Positions 55,878 to 64,000 of a stretch of DNA of 64,000 nucleotides are shown one piece after another. The notes beneath the pieces are model-generated. The model had not been told where the DNA came from and did no database searches. It saw nothing but the letters and a program-made list of their open reading frames with translations. Both the position numbers and the translations under genes were made by a program. Numbering within the stretch: position 1 is the first letter of the stretch; each line of letters begins with the position of its first letter. Source of the stretch: Halomonas heilongjiangensis (GTDB taxonomy: Bacteria; Pseudomonadota; Gammaproteobacteria; Pseudomonadales; Halomonadaceae); contig NZ_PNRE01000014.1 in NCBI RefSeq assembly GCF_002879645.1, forward strand, positions 1-64,000, read 5' to 3'.

Positions 55878-56984
55878 ATGCGCCTTCCCGACGACGAGTC
55901 CTTCCGGACCGTCCCCCTCAACCTCATCCTGGCCCTGGCCGCCCTGGTGATCATCATCGCCGGCATGAAGGCGGGGTCGGACCTGATCGTGCCGCTGTTG
56001 CTGGCGCTGTTCATCGCGGTGGTCTGCACGGCACCGGTGCAGTGGCTCCATCGTCTGGGGCTCAGCCTGCGGCTGGCGGTCTGGCTCACCCTGCTGGTGA
56101 TCGGGGTGTTCCTGTCCCTGCTGGGGCTGCTGGTCGTGAACAGCTTCGGCACCTTCGTCGAGGCCCTGCCGGGCATCGAGACGCGGCTCTACGCATACTA
56201 CCTGAGCCTCCTCGACAGGCTCGCCACCATGGGGCTCGCCATCGACCCTGAGCGCCTGGCCAGGCTGCTGGAGATCGAGGACGATGGCGCTTGGGTGACG
56301 GCGCTGCTCGGTGAGCTGGGCAACCTGCTGGTGCAGAGCGTGGTGGTGGCACTGCTGGTGGTGTTCATGCTGTTCGAGACGCTCAATTTTCGCGCCAAGG
56401 TCTCGCGGGCGCTGGCCAATCCGGCGCCGAGCCTGCGCCGTTTCGGCGAGTTCAGCCTGACGCTCAAGCGCTACCTGGCCGTCAAGACGATGATCAGCCT
56501 GGTGACGGGGGTGCTGGTCTGGTTGGCCTGTGTGCTGGTGGGCGTGGATTTTCCCTTGCTGTGGGCCGTGCTCGCCTTTGCCCTCAACTTCATTCCCAAT
56601 ATCGGTTCGGCGATCGCCGCCGTTCCGCCGGTCCTGCTGATGCTGGTTGCCCAGGATGGCGGGCTGTGGTCGGCGATGCTGCTGGCCTCGGCCTATCTGG
56701 TGATCAACTTCGTGCTCGGCAACCTGGTGGAGCCGCGGGTCATGGGGCGAGCGCTGGGGCTGTCGACCTTCGTGGCCTTTCTCTCACTGGTGGTGTGGGG
56801 CTGGGTGTTCGGGGCAGTGGGGATGCTGCTCTCGGTGGTGCTGACCATGACGCTCAAGATCGCCCTCGACAGTCACCCCGATACTCGCTGGATCGCCCAT
56901 CTGCTGGGTCCCGGTGAACGCTTCGTCGCCGATGATATCGAGGAGGCCGACCAGCCGCCCTCCCGGCGTGACGACACGGGATGA
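55878..56984 (+). CDS. AI-2E-family transporter (YdiK/PerM type)
   Basis: The 368-residue membrane protein has about eight helices and the family segments PLLLALFIAVVCTAPVQWL, SLTLKRYLAVKTMISLVTGVLVWLACVLVGVDFPLLWAVLAFALNFIPNIGS, and NLVEPRVMGRALGLSTFVAFLSLVVWGWVFGAVGMLLSV. The family was named for AI-2 export by one member, but most members transport other things, including Na+/H+ exchange in halophiles, so the substrate is open. ATG 55878 (MRLPDDESFRTV) is used, with TAGGGACC upstream. A terminator follows. Confidence 0.9.
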   Translation: MRLPDDESFRTVPLNLILALAALVIIIAGMKAGSDLIVPLLLALFIAVVCTAPVQWLHRLGLSLRLAVWLTLLVIGVFLSLLGLLVVNSFGTFVEALPGIETRLYAYYLSLLDRLATMGLAIDPERLARLLEIEDDGAWVTALLGELGNLLVQSVVVALLVVFMLFETLNFRAKVSRALANPAPSLRRFGEFSLTLKRYLAVKTMISLVTGVLVWLACVLVGVDFPLLWAVLAFALNFIPNIGSAIAAVPPVLLMLVAQDGGLWSAMLLASAYLVINFVLGNLVEPRVMGRALGLSTFVAFLSLVVWGWVFGAVGMLLSVVLTMTLKIALDSHPDTRWIAHLLGPGERFVADDIEEADQPPSRRDDTG

Positions 56985-56997
56985 GCCCAGAACGGCC

Positions 56998-57022
56998 TCG
57001 CCCCGGCCGGAGCCGGGGCGAG
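56998..57022. terminator. GC-rich hairpin between the AI-2E gene and trxA
   Basis: CTCGCCCCGGC (56997-57007) and GCCGGGGCGAG (57012-57022) form an 11-bp stem with a CGGA loop between convergent genes. No T run follows on either strand. Confidence 0.65.
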
Positions 57023-57047
57023 CCATCTGTGTTCCCGCGGTAGCCGA

Positions 57048-57371
57048 TCAGGCGTTCTGGTCGATGAACTGTACCAGCTGCGACTTGGACTGGGCGCCGA
57101 CCAGGGACGCCACCTTGCTGCCCGACTTGAACAGCATCACGGTGGGTACGCCACGCACTCCCTGTTCGGCGGCGATCTCCGGAGCATCGTCCACATTGAT
57201 GCTGACGACCTTGAGGTTGCCGGTACGCTCTCCGGCGACCTCGTCGACCACCGGTGCCATCACCTTGCAGGGACCACACCAGGGGGCCCAGAACTTCAGC
57301 AGGACCGGTGTCTCGGCCTTGAGGACTTCCTGCTCGAAATTGGCATTGGTGACATCGACGTTGTTGGCCAT
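57048..57371 (-). CDS. trxA: Thioredoxin 1
   Basis: The 107-residue protein is canonical thioredoxin with the active site WCGPC at residues 31-35 (FWAPWCGPCKVMAPVVDEVA), the cis-proline region GVRGVPTVMLFKSG and a C-terminal QLVQFID helix. It reduces disulfides in the cytoplasm and is the electron donor for the PAPS reductase encoded by cysH 1.2 kb away. The length is typical (about 108). Confidence 0.96.
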   Translation of the reverse strand: MANNVDVTNANFEQEVLKAETPVLLKFWAPWCGPCKVMAPVVDEVAGERTGNLKVVSINVDDAPEIAAEQGVRGVPTVMLFKSGSKVASLVGAQSKSQLVQFIDQNA

Positions 57372-57571
57372 GTGATTCTCCAGTTACGTTGCGCTGCATC
57401 GAGCGGATCGGGGTGACACGCCTGGGGCGTGTCCGGTCGGCTGATGTTAGCGGCCGACCGGGTTGCTGGCAAATGGAAGCCCACTCGGCGGACCATCGCG
57501 CCCGACTATCATGAGTCGCGAGGAGGGCCGATTCGGGCGGTTTTCTTTTATGCTATATAGTGATTACATGA

Positions 57572-58603
<1,032 letters not shown>

Positions 58604-58609
58604 CCCGGC

Positions 58610-59230
58610 TCAGTGCTGCAGGTGCAGGCCGCACTCCCGCTTCTCCTCGACCTTGGTGGGGTCGAAGTAGTCGAAGTTGTTGGGCAGGTCGTGGGCCTGC
58701 AGGTACTGGTACATGTCCCGGGCGCTCCAGTGCAGCAGCGGTGAGACCTTCAGCAAGCCATTGGCATTGCGGCTGACAGGGGCCATGCGCGCGCGCTCCG
58801 GCGTGTCCTCGGCGCGCAGCGCCGTGAACCAGACGTCCGGGGCCATTTCCTGCAGCGCCCGCTCGAAGGGCTCGAGCTTCACTTCCCGGGTAAAGGCCTC
58901 GTGGCGAGGGTCCTCGATGCCCGGCATCGCTCCCTCCACGGCTTCCCGGTGGGCCCGTGAGCGGCGCGGCAGATAGGTGATCAGGTTGAGGTCGAGCCGC
59001 TGGACCAGTTCGTCGGCGAAGCGGTAGGTGGCCTCGGTGTTGTAGCCGTTGTCCATCCACACCACCGGGATGTCCGGCCGCTGGCGCGTGACCATGTGCA
59101 GGATGACCGCCTCGAAAGGGCGGAAATTGGTCGTGCAGATGGGGCGTTCGCCTTGTTCCAGGGCCCAGCGGATCAGGGCGTCGGGGTCATTGCCAAGGTC
59201 ACGGTTGATAGCGTCGAGTGATGATGCCAT
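58610..59230 (-). CDS. cysH: Phosphoadenylyl-sulfate (PAPS) reductase-family protein
   Basis: The 206-residue protein has the PP-loop reductase fold: TTNFRPFEAVILHMVTRQRPDIPVVWMDNGYNTEATYRFADEL, then WFTALRAEDTPERARMAPVSRNANGLLKVSPLLHWSARDMYQYLQAHDLP. It ends with the catalytic ECGLH motif (C200). It lacks the two CC pairs that bind the 4Fe-4S cluster of APS reductases, so it should be the thioredoxin-dependent type acting on PAPS. It is shorter than usual (about 240), and the N-terminal loop SFGAQ found in E. coli is replaced by TNFRPFE. The location next to cysB supports a role in sulfite formation. Confidence 0.88.
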   Translation of the reverse strand: MASSLDAINRDLGNDPDALIRWALEQGERPICTTNFRPFEAVILHMVTRQRPDIPVVWMDNGYNTEATYRFADELVQRLDLNLITYLPRRSRAHREAVEGAMPGIEDPRHEAFTREVKLEPFERALQEMAPDVWFTALRAEDTPERARMAPVSRNANGLLKVSPLLHWSARDMYQYLQAHDLPNNFDYFDPTKVEEKRECGLHLQH

Positions 59231-59344
59231 GGGGGGCTCCGGGTCGTTGACGGCAGTTGGCCTTACCCTACCAAAGCCGGCGCAGCGTCCCCCAATACCG
59301 TTTCATTGGATGGATATATCCAAACTGAAGAAAAAAGCCACCAC
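59231..59344 (-). promoter_or_regulatory. cysH upstream region with AT-rich palindrome
   Basis: This 114-bp stretch upstream of cysH is AT-rich near 59300-59345. It contains the perfect 12-bp palindrome TGGATATATCCA (59311-59322) and an A run (59330-59336). Control by CysB is expected from the gene and consistent with the AT-rich sequence, but no exact site can be assigned. Confidence 0.4.
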
Positions 59345-60712
59345 TTATTCCATATCGTGCTGAGTGTCGGTGGCCGTCAGGGCGTCCATCAGATGGCGGA
59401 TCTTGTCCAGGGTCTCGGCGTACTCGTCCTCGCCTCTGGAGTCGGCCACCAGGCCGCCACCGCCCCAGAGGTGCAGCCGGCCGCGATCGGCCACCGCGGT
59501 GCGGATGGCAATGGAGGTATCCATGCGGCCGCGCACGTCCACGTAGCCGAGACTGCCGCAATAGGCGCTGCGCCGGCAGGGCTCGAGCTCGTCGATGATC
59601 TGCATGGCCCGTACCTTGGGCGCGCCGGTGATGGAGCCGCCGGGAAAGGCTGCCTCCAGCAGGTCCAGGGGACGACGCCCCGCGTCCAGCTCCCCGGTGA
59701 CCACGCTGACCAGATGGTGGACGTTGGCGTAGCTCTCGAGTCCGCAGAGTTGCGGCACCCGGACGCTGCCCGGGCGGCAGACCCGGCCCAGGTCGTTGCG
59801 TAGCAGGTCGACGATCATCACGTTTTCGGCGCGGTCCTTGAGGCTCGCCTCGAGGTCCAGGGCGAGGCGCCGGTCCTCTTCGGGAGTGTCGCCGCGGGGG
59901 CGGGTGCCCTTGATCGGGCGCGCCTCGATCTGGTCGCCGAGGCAGCGCAGGAAGCGCTCGGGCGAAAGCGACAGGATCGCCTTGTCGTGCCAGGCCAGGT
60001 AGCCGGCGAAGGGCGTCGGCGTGGCCTCGCGCAGTCGCAGGTAGGCGGCCCACAGGTCGCCTGCGAACGGGGCGCTGAAGCGCTGGGCCAGGTTGATCTG
60101 GTAGCAGTCGCCGGCACGGATATAGTGCTGCACGGCGTCGAAGCGCTGCAGGTAACCCTCTCGATCCATCTCGCCGGCGAAGGGGGCGGTCAGGCGGAAG
60201 TCGCCCGGCGGCATGGGCGCCTCATCCAGCCAGGCGACCACCTGCCGACGCCGTTCGGGGGTGGCCACCAGCCAGGTCTCCCGGCGCACCTGATCCTGGA
60301 TCAGTGCCCAGTCATACAGGCCGACGCGACTCGAGGGGAGGTCGACCACCCGCCGTGCCCGGCCGGTGATCGGCTCCAGCTGGCTCGCCAGGTCGTAGCT
60401 CCAGTAACCGATCAGGCCGCCGAGAAACGGCAGGTCGCTGTCGGGCACCGTAGCCGACAGGCGATCGAGCAGCACCTGCTGGGCGGCAAAGGGCGAGAGG
60501 CCGACGAGCGCCGGATCACCGTGCACCTCGCCCTCGGCATCGATCTCGAGCAGACTTACCGGGTCGCTGCTGAGGATGTCGTAGCGTCCTCCCGGGGCGG
60601 CGGGGCGCCCACTGTCGAGCAGCACGGCACCGGGGCGGTTGCGCAGTGCTGCGAAGTAGCCCAACGGATCCTCGCGGTGGGGCAGGGGGGTGATCTCGAG
60701 TCGTGGTGTCAT
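59345..60712 (-). CDS. pabB: Aminodeoxychorismate synthase component I
   Basis: The 455-residue chorismate-binding enzyme makes 4-amino-4-deoxychorismate for folate, using ammonia from an amidotransferase (PabA or TrpG). Motifs are YIRAGDCYQINLAQRF, LSLSPERFLRCLGDQIEARPIKGTRPRG, MIVDLLRNDLGRVC, FPGGSITGAPKVRAMQIIDELEP and GGGLVADSRGEDEYAET. PIKGT in place of the PIAGT of TrpE marks PabB. ATG 60712 (MTPRLEITPLPH) has GGAAGG upstream; the longer frame adds 14 residues. It is alone on the minus strand after cysH. Confidence 0.95.
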   Translation of the reverse strand: MTPRLEITPLPHREDPLGYFAALRNRPGAVLLDSGRPAAPGGRYDILSSDPVSLLEIDAEGEVHGDPALVGLSPFAAQQVLLDRLSATVPDSDLPFLGGLIGYWSYDLASQLEPITGRARRVVDLPSSRVGLYDWALIQDQVRRETWLVATPERRRQVVAWLDEAPMPPGDFRLTAPFAGEMDREGYLQRFDAVQHYIRAGDCYQINLAQRFSAPFAGDLWAAYLRLREATPTPFAGYLAWHDKAILSLSPERFLRCLGDQIEARPIKGTRPRGDTPEEDRRLALDLEASLKDRAENVMIVDLLRNDLGRVCRPGSVRVPQLCGLESYANVHHLVSVVTGELDAGRRPLDLLEAAFPGGSITGAPKVRAMQIIDELEPCRRSAYCGSLGYVDVRGRMDTSIAIRTAVADRGRLHLWGGGGLVADSRGEDEYAETLDKIRHLMDALTATDTQHDME

Positions 60713-60816
60713 CAACGTGCCTTCCCTGAACAGGCGCCTCATTCTAGGCATCATGGCTCGGTTTGTCCCTCCCGTTGGCCCTCGAGCAAGGACGCCACGT
60801 CAACGAGCCGGCCAGG

Positions 60817-60945
60817 ATTGTCGACATCGCTCGTCTGGCGGGGTGAGTTGTCTACAACCAAAGGTGTAGTCGGTCGCGTATTATCCACGGTTGACCGTCT
60901 GGCGGTCAGTGATTAAAGTGGTTTCACCACTTGATTGTCGACAAT
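60817..60945 (+). promoter_or_regulatory. prp control region: three TTGTC-ACAA sites around a promoter
   Basis: ATTGTCGACAT (60817-60827), GTTGTCTACAAC (60847-60858) and the perfect palindrome ATTGTCGACAAT (60934-60945) share TTGTCNACA. A promoter with -35 TTGACC (60891-60896), a 17-bp spacer and -10 TAAAGT (60914-60919) lies between the second and third sites. TGACCG-CGGTCA (60892-60908) and AAGTGG-CCACTT (60916-60932) are further inverted repeats. The third site ends 4 bp before the GntR gene start, suggesting autoregulation. Confidence 0.7.
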
Positions 60946-60949
60946 TGCC

Positions 60950-61660
60950 ATGAACTCAATCGTACCGGAACAGGCTACCCCCGAGGTCCGCACCCTGGCC
61001 GAGCGGGTCTTCCAGCAGCTGCAGGACGCCATCGTCAGGGGGGAACTGGCGCCAGGCAGCAAGATCACCGAGCCCGGGCTGTCGAAGGCCTACGGCATCT
61101 CCCGGGGGCCGCTGCGCGAGGCGATGCGTCGCCTCGAGGCGCACCGCCTGATCGAGAGGGTGCCCCATGTGGGGGCGCGGGTCGTCAAGCTGTCGATGAG
61201 GGAGCTGCTGGAGCTGTTCGACCTGCGGGAGGCGCTGGAGAGCATGGCCGCCCGCCTGGCCGCCGAACACATGACCAGTGAGGAGGTCGCCGGGTTGCGC
61301 GAGGTGCTCGCGCTGCACGAGCGGCAGAGCGATCTCAAGCGTGGCGAGGCCTACTATCAGCGCGAGGGCGACCTGGATTTCCACTTCCGCATCGTCCAGG
61401 GCAGTCACAACCGCATGCTGATGACGCTGCTCTGTGACGACCTCTATTACCTGGTCAGGCTCTATCGCACCCAGTTCAGCGCCAGCGGCTCGCGACCCCA
61501 GCGCGCCTTCGTCGAGCACCATCGTATCGTCGATGCCATCGAGGCCGGTGATGCCGAACTGGCCGAACTGCTGATGCGCCGACACGTCAGTGCCTCGCGG
61601 GCCAATGTCGCCGACCGCTATGCCGCCATTCTGGCACAGGAAGCCGAGACGACCCCCTGA
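60950..61660 (+). CDS. GntR-family regulator of the propionate (prp) genes
   Basis: The 236-residue regulator has a winged helix-turn-helix ([55 protein letters not shown]) and an FCD effector domain with metal-site residues in [16 protein letters not shown] and [13 protein letters not shown]. It lies 32 bp upstream of prpB on the same strand, the position of the GntR-type PrpR of pseudomonads, so 2-methylcitrate or a related effector is likely. ATG 60950 is used; a TTG at 60935 would run through the palindromic operator. Confidence 0.88.
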   Translation: MNSIVPEQATPEVRTLAERVFQQLQDAIVRGELAPGSKITEPGLSKAYGISRGPLREAMRRLEAHRLIERVPHVGARVVKLSMRELLELFDLREALESMAARLAAEHMTSEEVAGLREVLALHERQSDLKRGEAYYQREGDLDFHFRIVQGSHNRMLMTLLCDDLYYLVRLYRTQFSASGSRPQRAFVEHHRIVDAIEAGDAELAELLMRRHVSASRANVADRYAAILAQEAETTP

Positions 61661-61692
61661 GGCCGGTCCGGCTACACATGAGGAGAGATCGC

Positions 61693-62577
61693 ATGACGCA
61701 ACAGACACCGGGGGCTCGCTTCCGCGCCGCCCTCGACGCCAGTCGGCCGCTGCCCATCGTCGGCACCATCAACGCCTACACCGCCATGATGGCCGAACGC
61801 GTCGGGCATCGGGCCATCTACCTGTCCGGTGGTGGCGTGGCCAATGCCTCGTTCGGCCTGCCGGATCTCGGCATGACCACCATGAACGACGTGGTCGAGG
61901 ATGCCCATCGCATCACCGGTGCCACCGAGCTGCCGCTGCTGGTGGACATCGACACCGGCTGGGGCGGCGCCTTCAATATCGCTCGCACCGTCAAGGAGAT
62001 GCAGCGTGCCGGGGTGGCGGCGGTGCACCTCGAGGACCAGGTCGCCCAGAAGCGCTGCGGTCACCGCCCCAACAAGGCGATCGTCTCCCAGGCCGAGATG
62101 GTCGATCGCATCAAGGCCGCAGTCGATGCCCGCATCGATCCGGACTTCACCCTGATCGCCCGCACCGATGCCTTCCAGAAGGAGGGGCTGGACGCTGCCA
62201 TCGAGCGTGCCAACGCCTGCATCGAGGCCGGTGCCGATGCCATCTTCGCCGAGGCGGTGCACACCCTCGATGACTACCGCGCCTTCTGCGAGCGGGTCGA
62301 TGCCCCGATCCTGGCCAACATCACCGAGTTCGGCGCCACGCCGCTGTTCAGCCAGCAGGAGCTGGGTGAGGTGGGCTGTCGCATGGTGCTCTACCCGCTG
62401 TCGGCCTTCCGCGCCATGAACGCGGCGGCGCTCAAGGTGTACCAGAGCATCCACGACAAGGGGCACCAGAAGGAGGTGGTCGAGCTGATGCAGACCCGCG
62501 ATGAGCTCTACGACTTCCTCAACTACCACGATTTCGAGCGCAAGCTCGATGCCCTCTTCGAGGAAGGCACCGACTGA
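61693..62577 (+). CDS. prpB: 2-Methylisocitrate lyase
   Basis: The 294-residue isocitrate lyase-superfamily enzyme splits 2-methylisocitrate into pyruvate and succinate. The active-site KRCGH motif (120-124, cysteine 122) and metal-binding [17 protein letters not shown] and VHLEDQV segments are present, with [14 protein letters not shown] and [12 protein letters not shown] typical of PrpB. ATG 61693 follows AGGAGAG. It is followed by prpC 114 bp downstream, which has its own AGGAG site. Confidence 0.97.
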   Translation: MTQQTPGARFRAALDASRPLPIVGTINAYTAMMAERVGHRAIYLSGGGVANASFGLPDLGMTTMNDVVEDAHRITGATELPLLVDIDTGWGGAFNIARTVKEMQRAGVAAVHLEDQVAQKRCGHRPNKAIVSQAEMVDRIKAAVDARIDPDFTLIARTDAFQKEGLDAAIERANACIEAGADAIFAEAVHTLDDYRAFCERVDAPILANITEFGATPLFSQQELGEVGCRMVLYPLSAFRAMNAAALKVYQSIHDKGHQKEVVELMQTRDELYDFLNYHDFERKLDALFEEGTD

Positions 62578-62691
62578 AGGGTGCCGAGGCAGGTGGGACG
62601 AGGCGCAAGCCGGATGCTGTGGCCGACGCCCGACAATAACGACACGACAAGCACGCATACGACAGCCACGTGCAAGACGAGGAGACGCAAC

Positions 62692-63819
62692 ATGGCAGAT
62701 CAACCCGTCAGTAGTACCGGCCTGCGCGGCCAGAGTGCCGGCAGCACGGCGTTGTGCACCGTCGGCAAGACCGGCTCTGGCCTGACCTATCGCGGTTACG
62801 ACATCGCGGAGCTGGCCGAGAAGGCCAAGTTCGAGGAAGTGGCCTACCTGCTGCTCAAGGGCAAGCTGCCCAACCAGGCCGAGCTCGCCGCCTACATCAC
62901 CAGGCTCAAGGGCCTGCGCGGCCTGCCCCAGGCGCTGAAGGCCGTGCTCGAGCAGATTCCGGCCTCCGCCCATCCCATGGACGTGATGCGTACCGGTGCC
63001 TCCATGCTCGGTAACCTGGAGACCGAGCAGAGCTTCGACGAGCAGCAGGACGTCTCCGACCGCCTGGTGGCGGTGCTGCCGTCGATCATCTGCTACTGGT
63101 ACCGCTACTCCCATGACGGCGTGCGCATCGAGACCGAGACCGACGACGAATCGGTGGGCGCCCACTTCCTGCACCTGCTGCACGGCGAGGCTCCCAGCGA
63201 GCTGCACGCCCGGGTGATGAACGTCTCGCTGATCCTCTATGCCGAGCACGAGTTCAACGCCTCGACCTTCACCGCACGCGTCTGCGCCTCGACCCTCTCC
63301 GACCTGCACTCCTGCGTGACCGGTGCCATCGGCTCGCTGCGCGGCCCGCTGCACGGCGGCGCCAACGAGGCGGCCATGGAGATGATCGAGAACTGGACCT
63401 CCCCGGACGAGGCCGAGCGCAAGATCCTGGGCATGCTCGAGCGCAAGGAAAAGATCATGGGCTTCGGCCACGCGATCTACCGCGAGTCCGACCCGCGCAA
63501 CGCCATCATCAAGGAGTGGTCGAAGCGGCTCGCCGAGGACGTGGGCGACAGTGTGCTCTACCCGGTCTCCGAGCGCGTCGAGGCAGTCATGTGGCGCGAG
63601 AAGAATCTGTTCTGCAACGCCGACTTCTTCCACGCCAGCGCCTACCACTTCATGGACATCCCCACCAAGCTGTTCACGCCGATCTTCGTCTGTTCGCGTG
63701 TCACCGGCTGGTGCGCCCATGTCTTCGAGCAGCGCGAGAACAACCGCATCATTCGTCCGAGTGCGGACTATGTCGGCCCCGAGAAGAGCGTTTGGGTGCC
63801 GATCGAGGAGCGTGACTGA
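62692..63819 (+). CDS. prpC: 2-Methylcitrate synthase
   Basis: The 375-residue citrate synthase-family enzyme joins propionyl-CoA and oxaloacetate. The catalytic His-His-Asp are in SLRGPLHGGANEAAME, KIMGFGHAIYRESDPR and the LFCNADFFHASAYHFM region. The N-terminal STGLRGQSAGSTALCTVGKTGSGLTYRGYDI is typical of PrpC. ATG 62692 follows GAGGAGACG. The rest of the methylcitrate cycle (acnD/prpF or prpD) would be expected downstream but lies beyond the window, after a structured repeat. Confidence 0.96.
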   Translation: MADQPVSSTGLRGQSAGSTALCTVGKTGSGLTYRGYDIAELAEKAKFEEVAYLLLKGKLPNQAELAAYITRLKGLRGLPQALKAVLEQIPASAHPMDVMRTGASMLGNLETEQSFDEQQDVSDRLVAVLPSIICYWYRYSHDGVRIETETDDESVGAHFLHLLHGEAPSELHARVMNVSLILYAEHEFNASTFTARVCASTLSDLHSCVTGAIGSLRGPLHGGANEAAMEMIENWTSPDEAERKILGMLERKEKIMGFGHAIYRESDPRNAIIKEWSKRLAEDVGDSVLYPVSERVEAVMWREKNLFCNADFFHASAYHFMDIPTKLFTPIFVCSRVTGWCAHVFEQRENNRIIRPSADYVGPEKSVWVPIEERD

Positions 63820-63847
63820 CGTGTCCGCCTATGCCCGGTGAAGGCGG

Positions 63848-63946
63848 GGCCGGGGACAAGGCGAAGCGAGGGTCCTACGCCATGGATGGCGTCGGTAGCG
63901 CCCAGGGATGGGTTCACAGCGCCCTCGCGGAGGCTTGTCGCCGGCC
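63848..63946 (+). repeat. Structured dispersed element, copy B
   Basis: This 99-bp element follows prpC by 28 bp. The outer stem GGCCGGGGACAAG (63848-63860) pairs with CTTGTCGCCGGCC (63934-63946) at 12 of 13 positions. GCGAGGG (63866-63872) pairs with CCCTCGC (63922-63928). A hairpin ACGCCAT-GG-ATGGCGT spans 63877-63892, and CCCA-GGGA-TGGG 63901-63912. The 28-bp block 63896-63923 is identical to copy A, but each stem has different bases that keep pairing. Nothing else is recognised from 63947 to the window end. Confidence 0.8.
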
Positions 63947-64000
63947 AGCCAGCCGCTGCTGTCACCTCTCTTTATGTCCATGACCCGATGGTGCCACGCC

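Overview
The window looks like a chromosomal segment from a halophilic gammaproteobacterium of the Halomonas type. The evidence is GC-rich DNA, strongly acidic proteins, a class I polyhydroxyalkanoate synthase with its phasin, a separate trpE-trpG-trpD-trpC cluster of the pseudomonad/oceanospirillid kind, and gammaproteobacterial housekeeping blocks (miaB, ybeZ-ybeY-corC-lnt, prmB-aroC, serS, cysB). The genus is an inference from gene content. I see no phage genes, IS elements, CRISPR array, tRNA or rRNA.

Layout. 1-4.5 kb: end of pntA, pntB, gpsA-sixA and a convergent AEC-family permease. 4.5-20.3 kb: the accessory heart of the window, a complete oxidative uronate/aldarate catabolic region. 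A tripartite tricarboxylate transporter (tctCBA) is followed by galactarate dehydratase (garD) and glucarate dehydratase (gudD). A second operon holds 5-keto-4-deoxyglucarate dehydratase (kdgD), a TRAP transporter (dctPQM), galactarolactone cycloisomerase, galactarolactone isomerase and uronate dehydrogenase. A FadR-type GntR regulator and 2-oxoglutarate semialdehyde dehydrogenase complete the route. Galacturonate or glucuronate would be oxidised by Udh and pass through the lactone enzymes to 5-keto-4-deoxyglucarate; galactarate and glucarate reach it through GarD and GudD. KdgD and the semialdehyde dehydrogenase then yield 2-oxoglutarate. Both operons start with nearly identical promoter-operators, and the regulator gene carries a related site. 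The first operon still contains the debris of a second, deleted kdgD.

20.3-37.5 kb: hydrolases, a patatin phospholipase, an Smr protein, prmB-aroC, a PHA block (DUF6489 protein, phaP, phaC), lnt/corC/ybeY/ybeZ and miaB on the minus strand, then small conserved envelope and methyltransferase genes. 37.5-49.6 kb: GNAT acetyltransferase, sulfate ABC transporter (sbp-cysTWA), rpe, a GIY-YIG protein, a type II NADH dehydrogenase, gph and trpEGDC, which is preceded by a candidate Trp-Arg-Trp leader peptide and competing RNA helices. 49.6-64 kb: a twice-frameshifted DUF2905 gene, a giant FAD/Fe-S dehydrogenase, serS, a SIMPL protein, an AI-2E-family permease, trxA, cysB/cysH, pabB and a propionate block (GntR regulator, prpB, prpC) that runs towards the window end.

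The most unusual non-coding signals are two copies, 10 kb apart, of a roughly 90-100 bp element whose helices differ in sequence but keep complementarity; the duplicated uronate promoter-operator with its kdgD relic; and the trpE leader.
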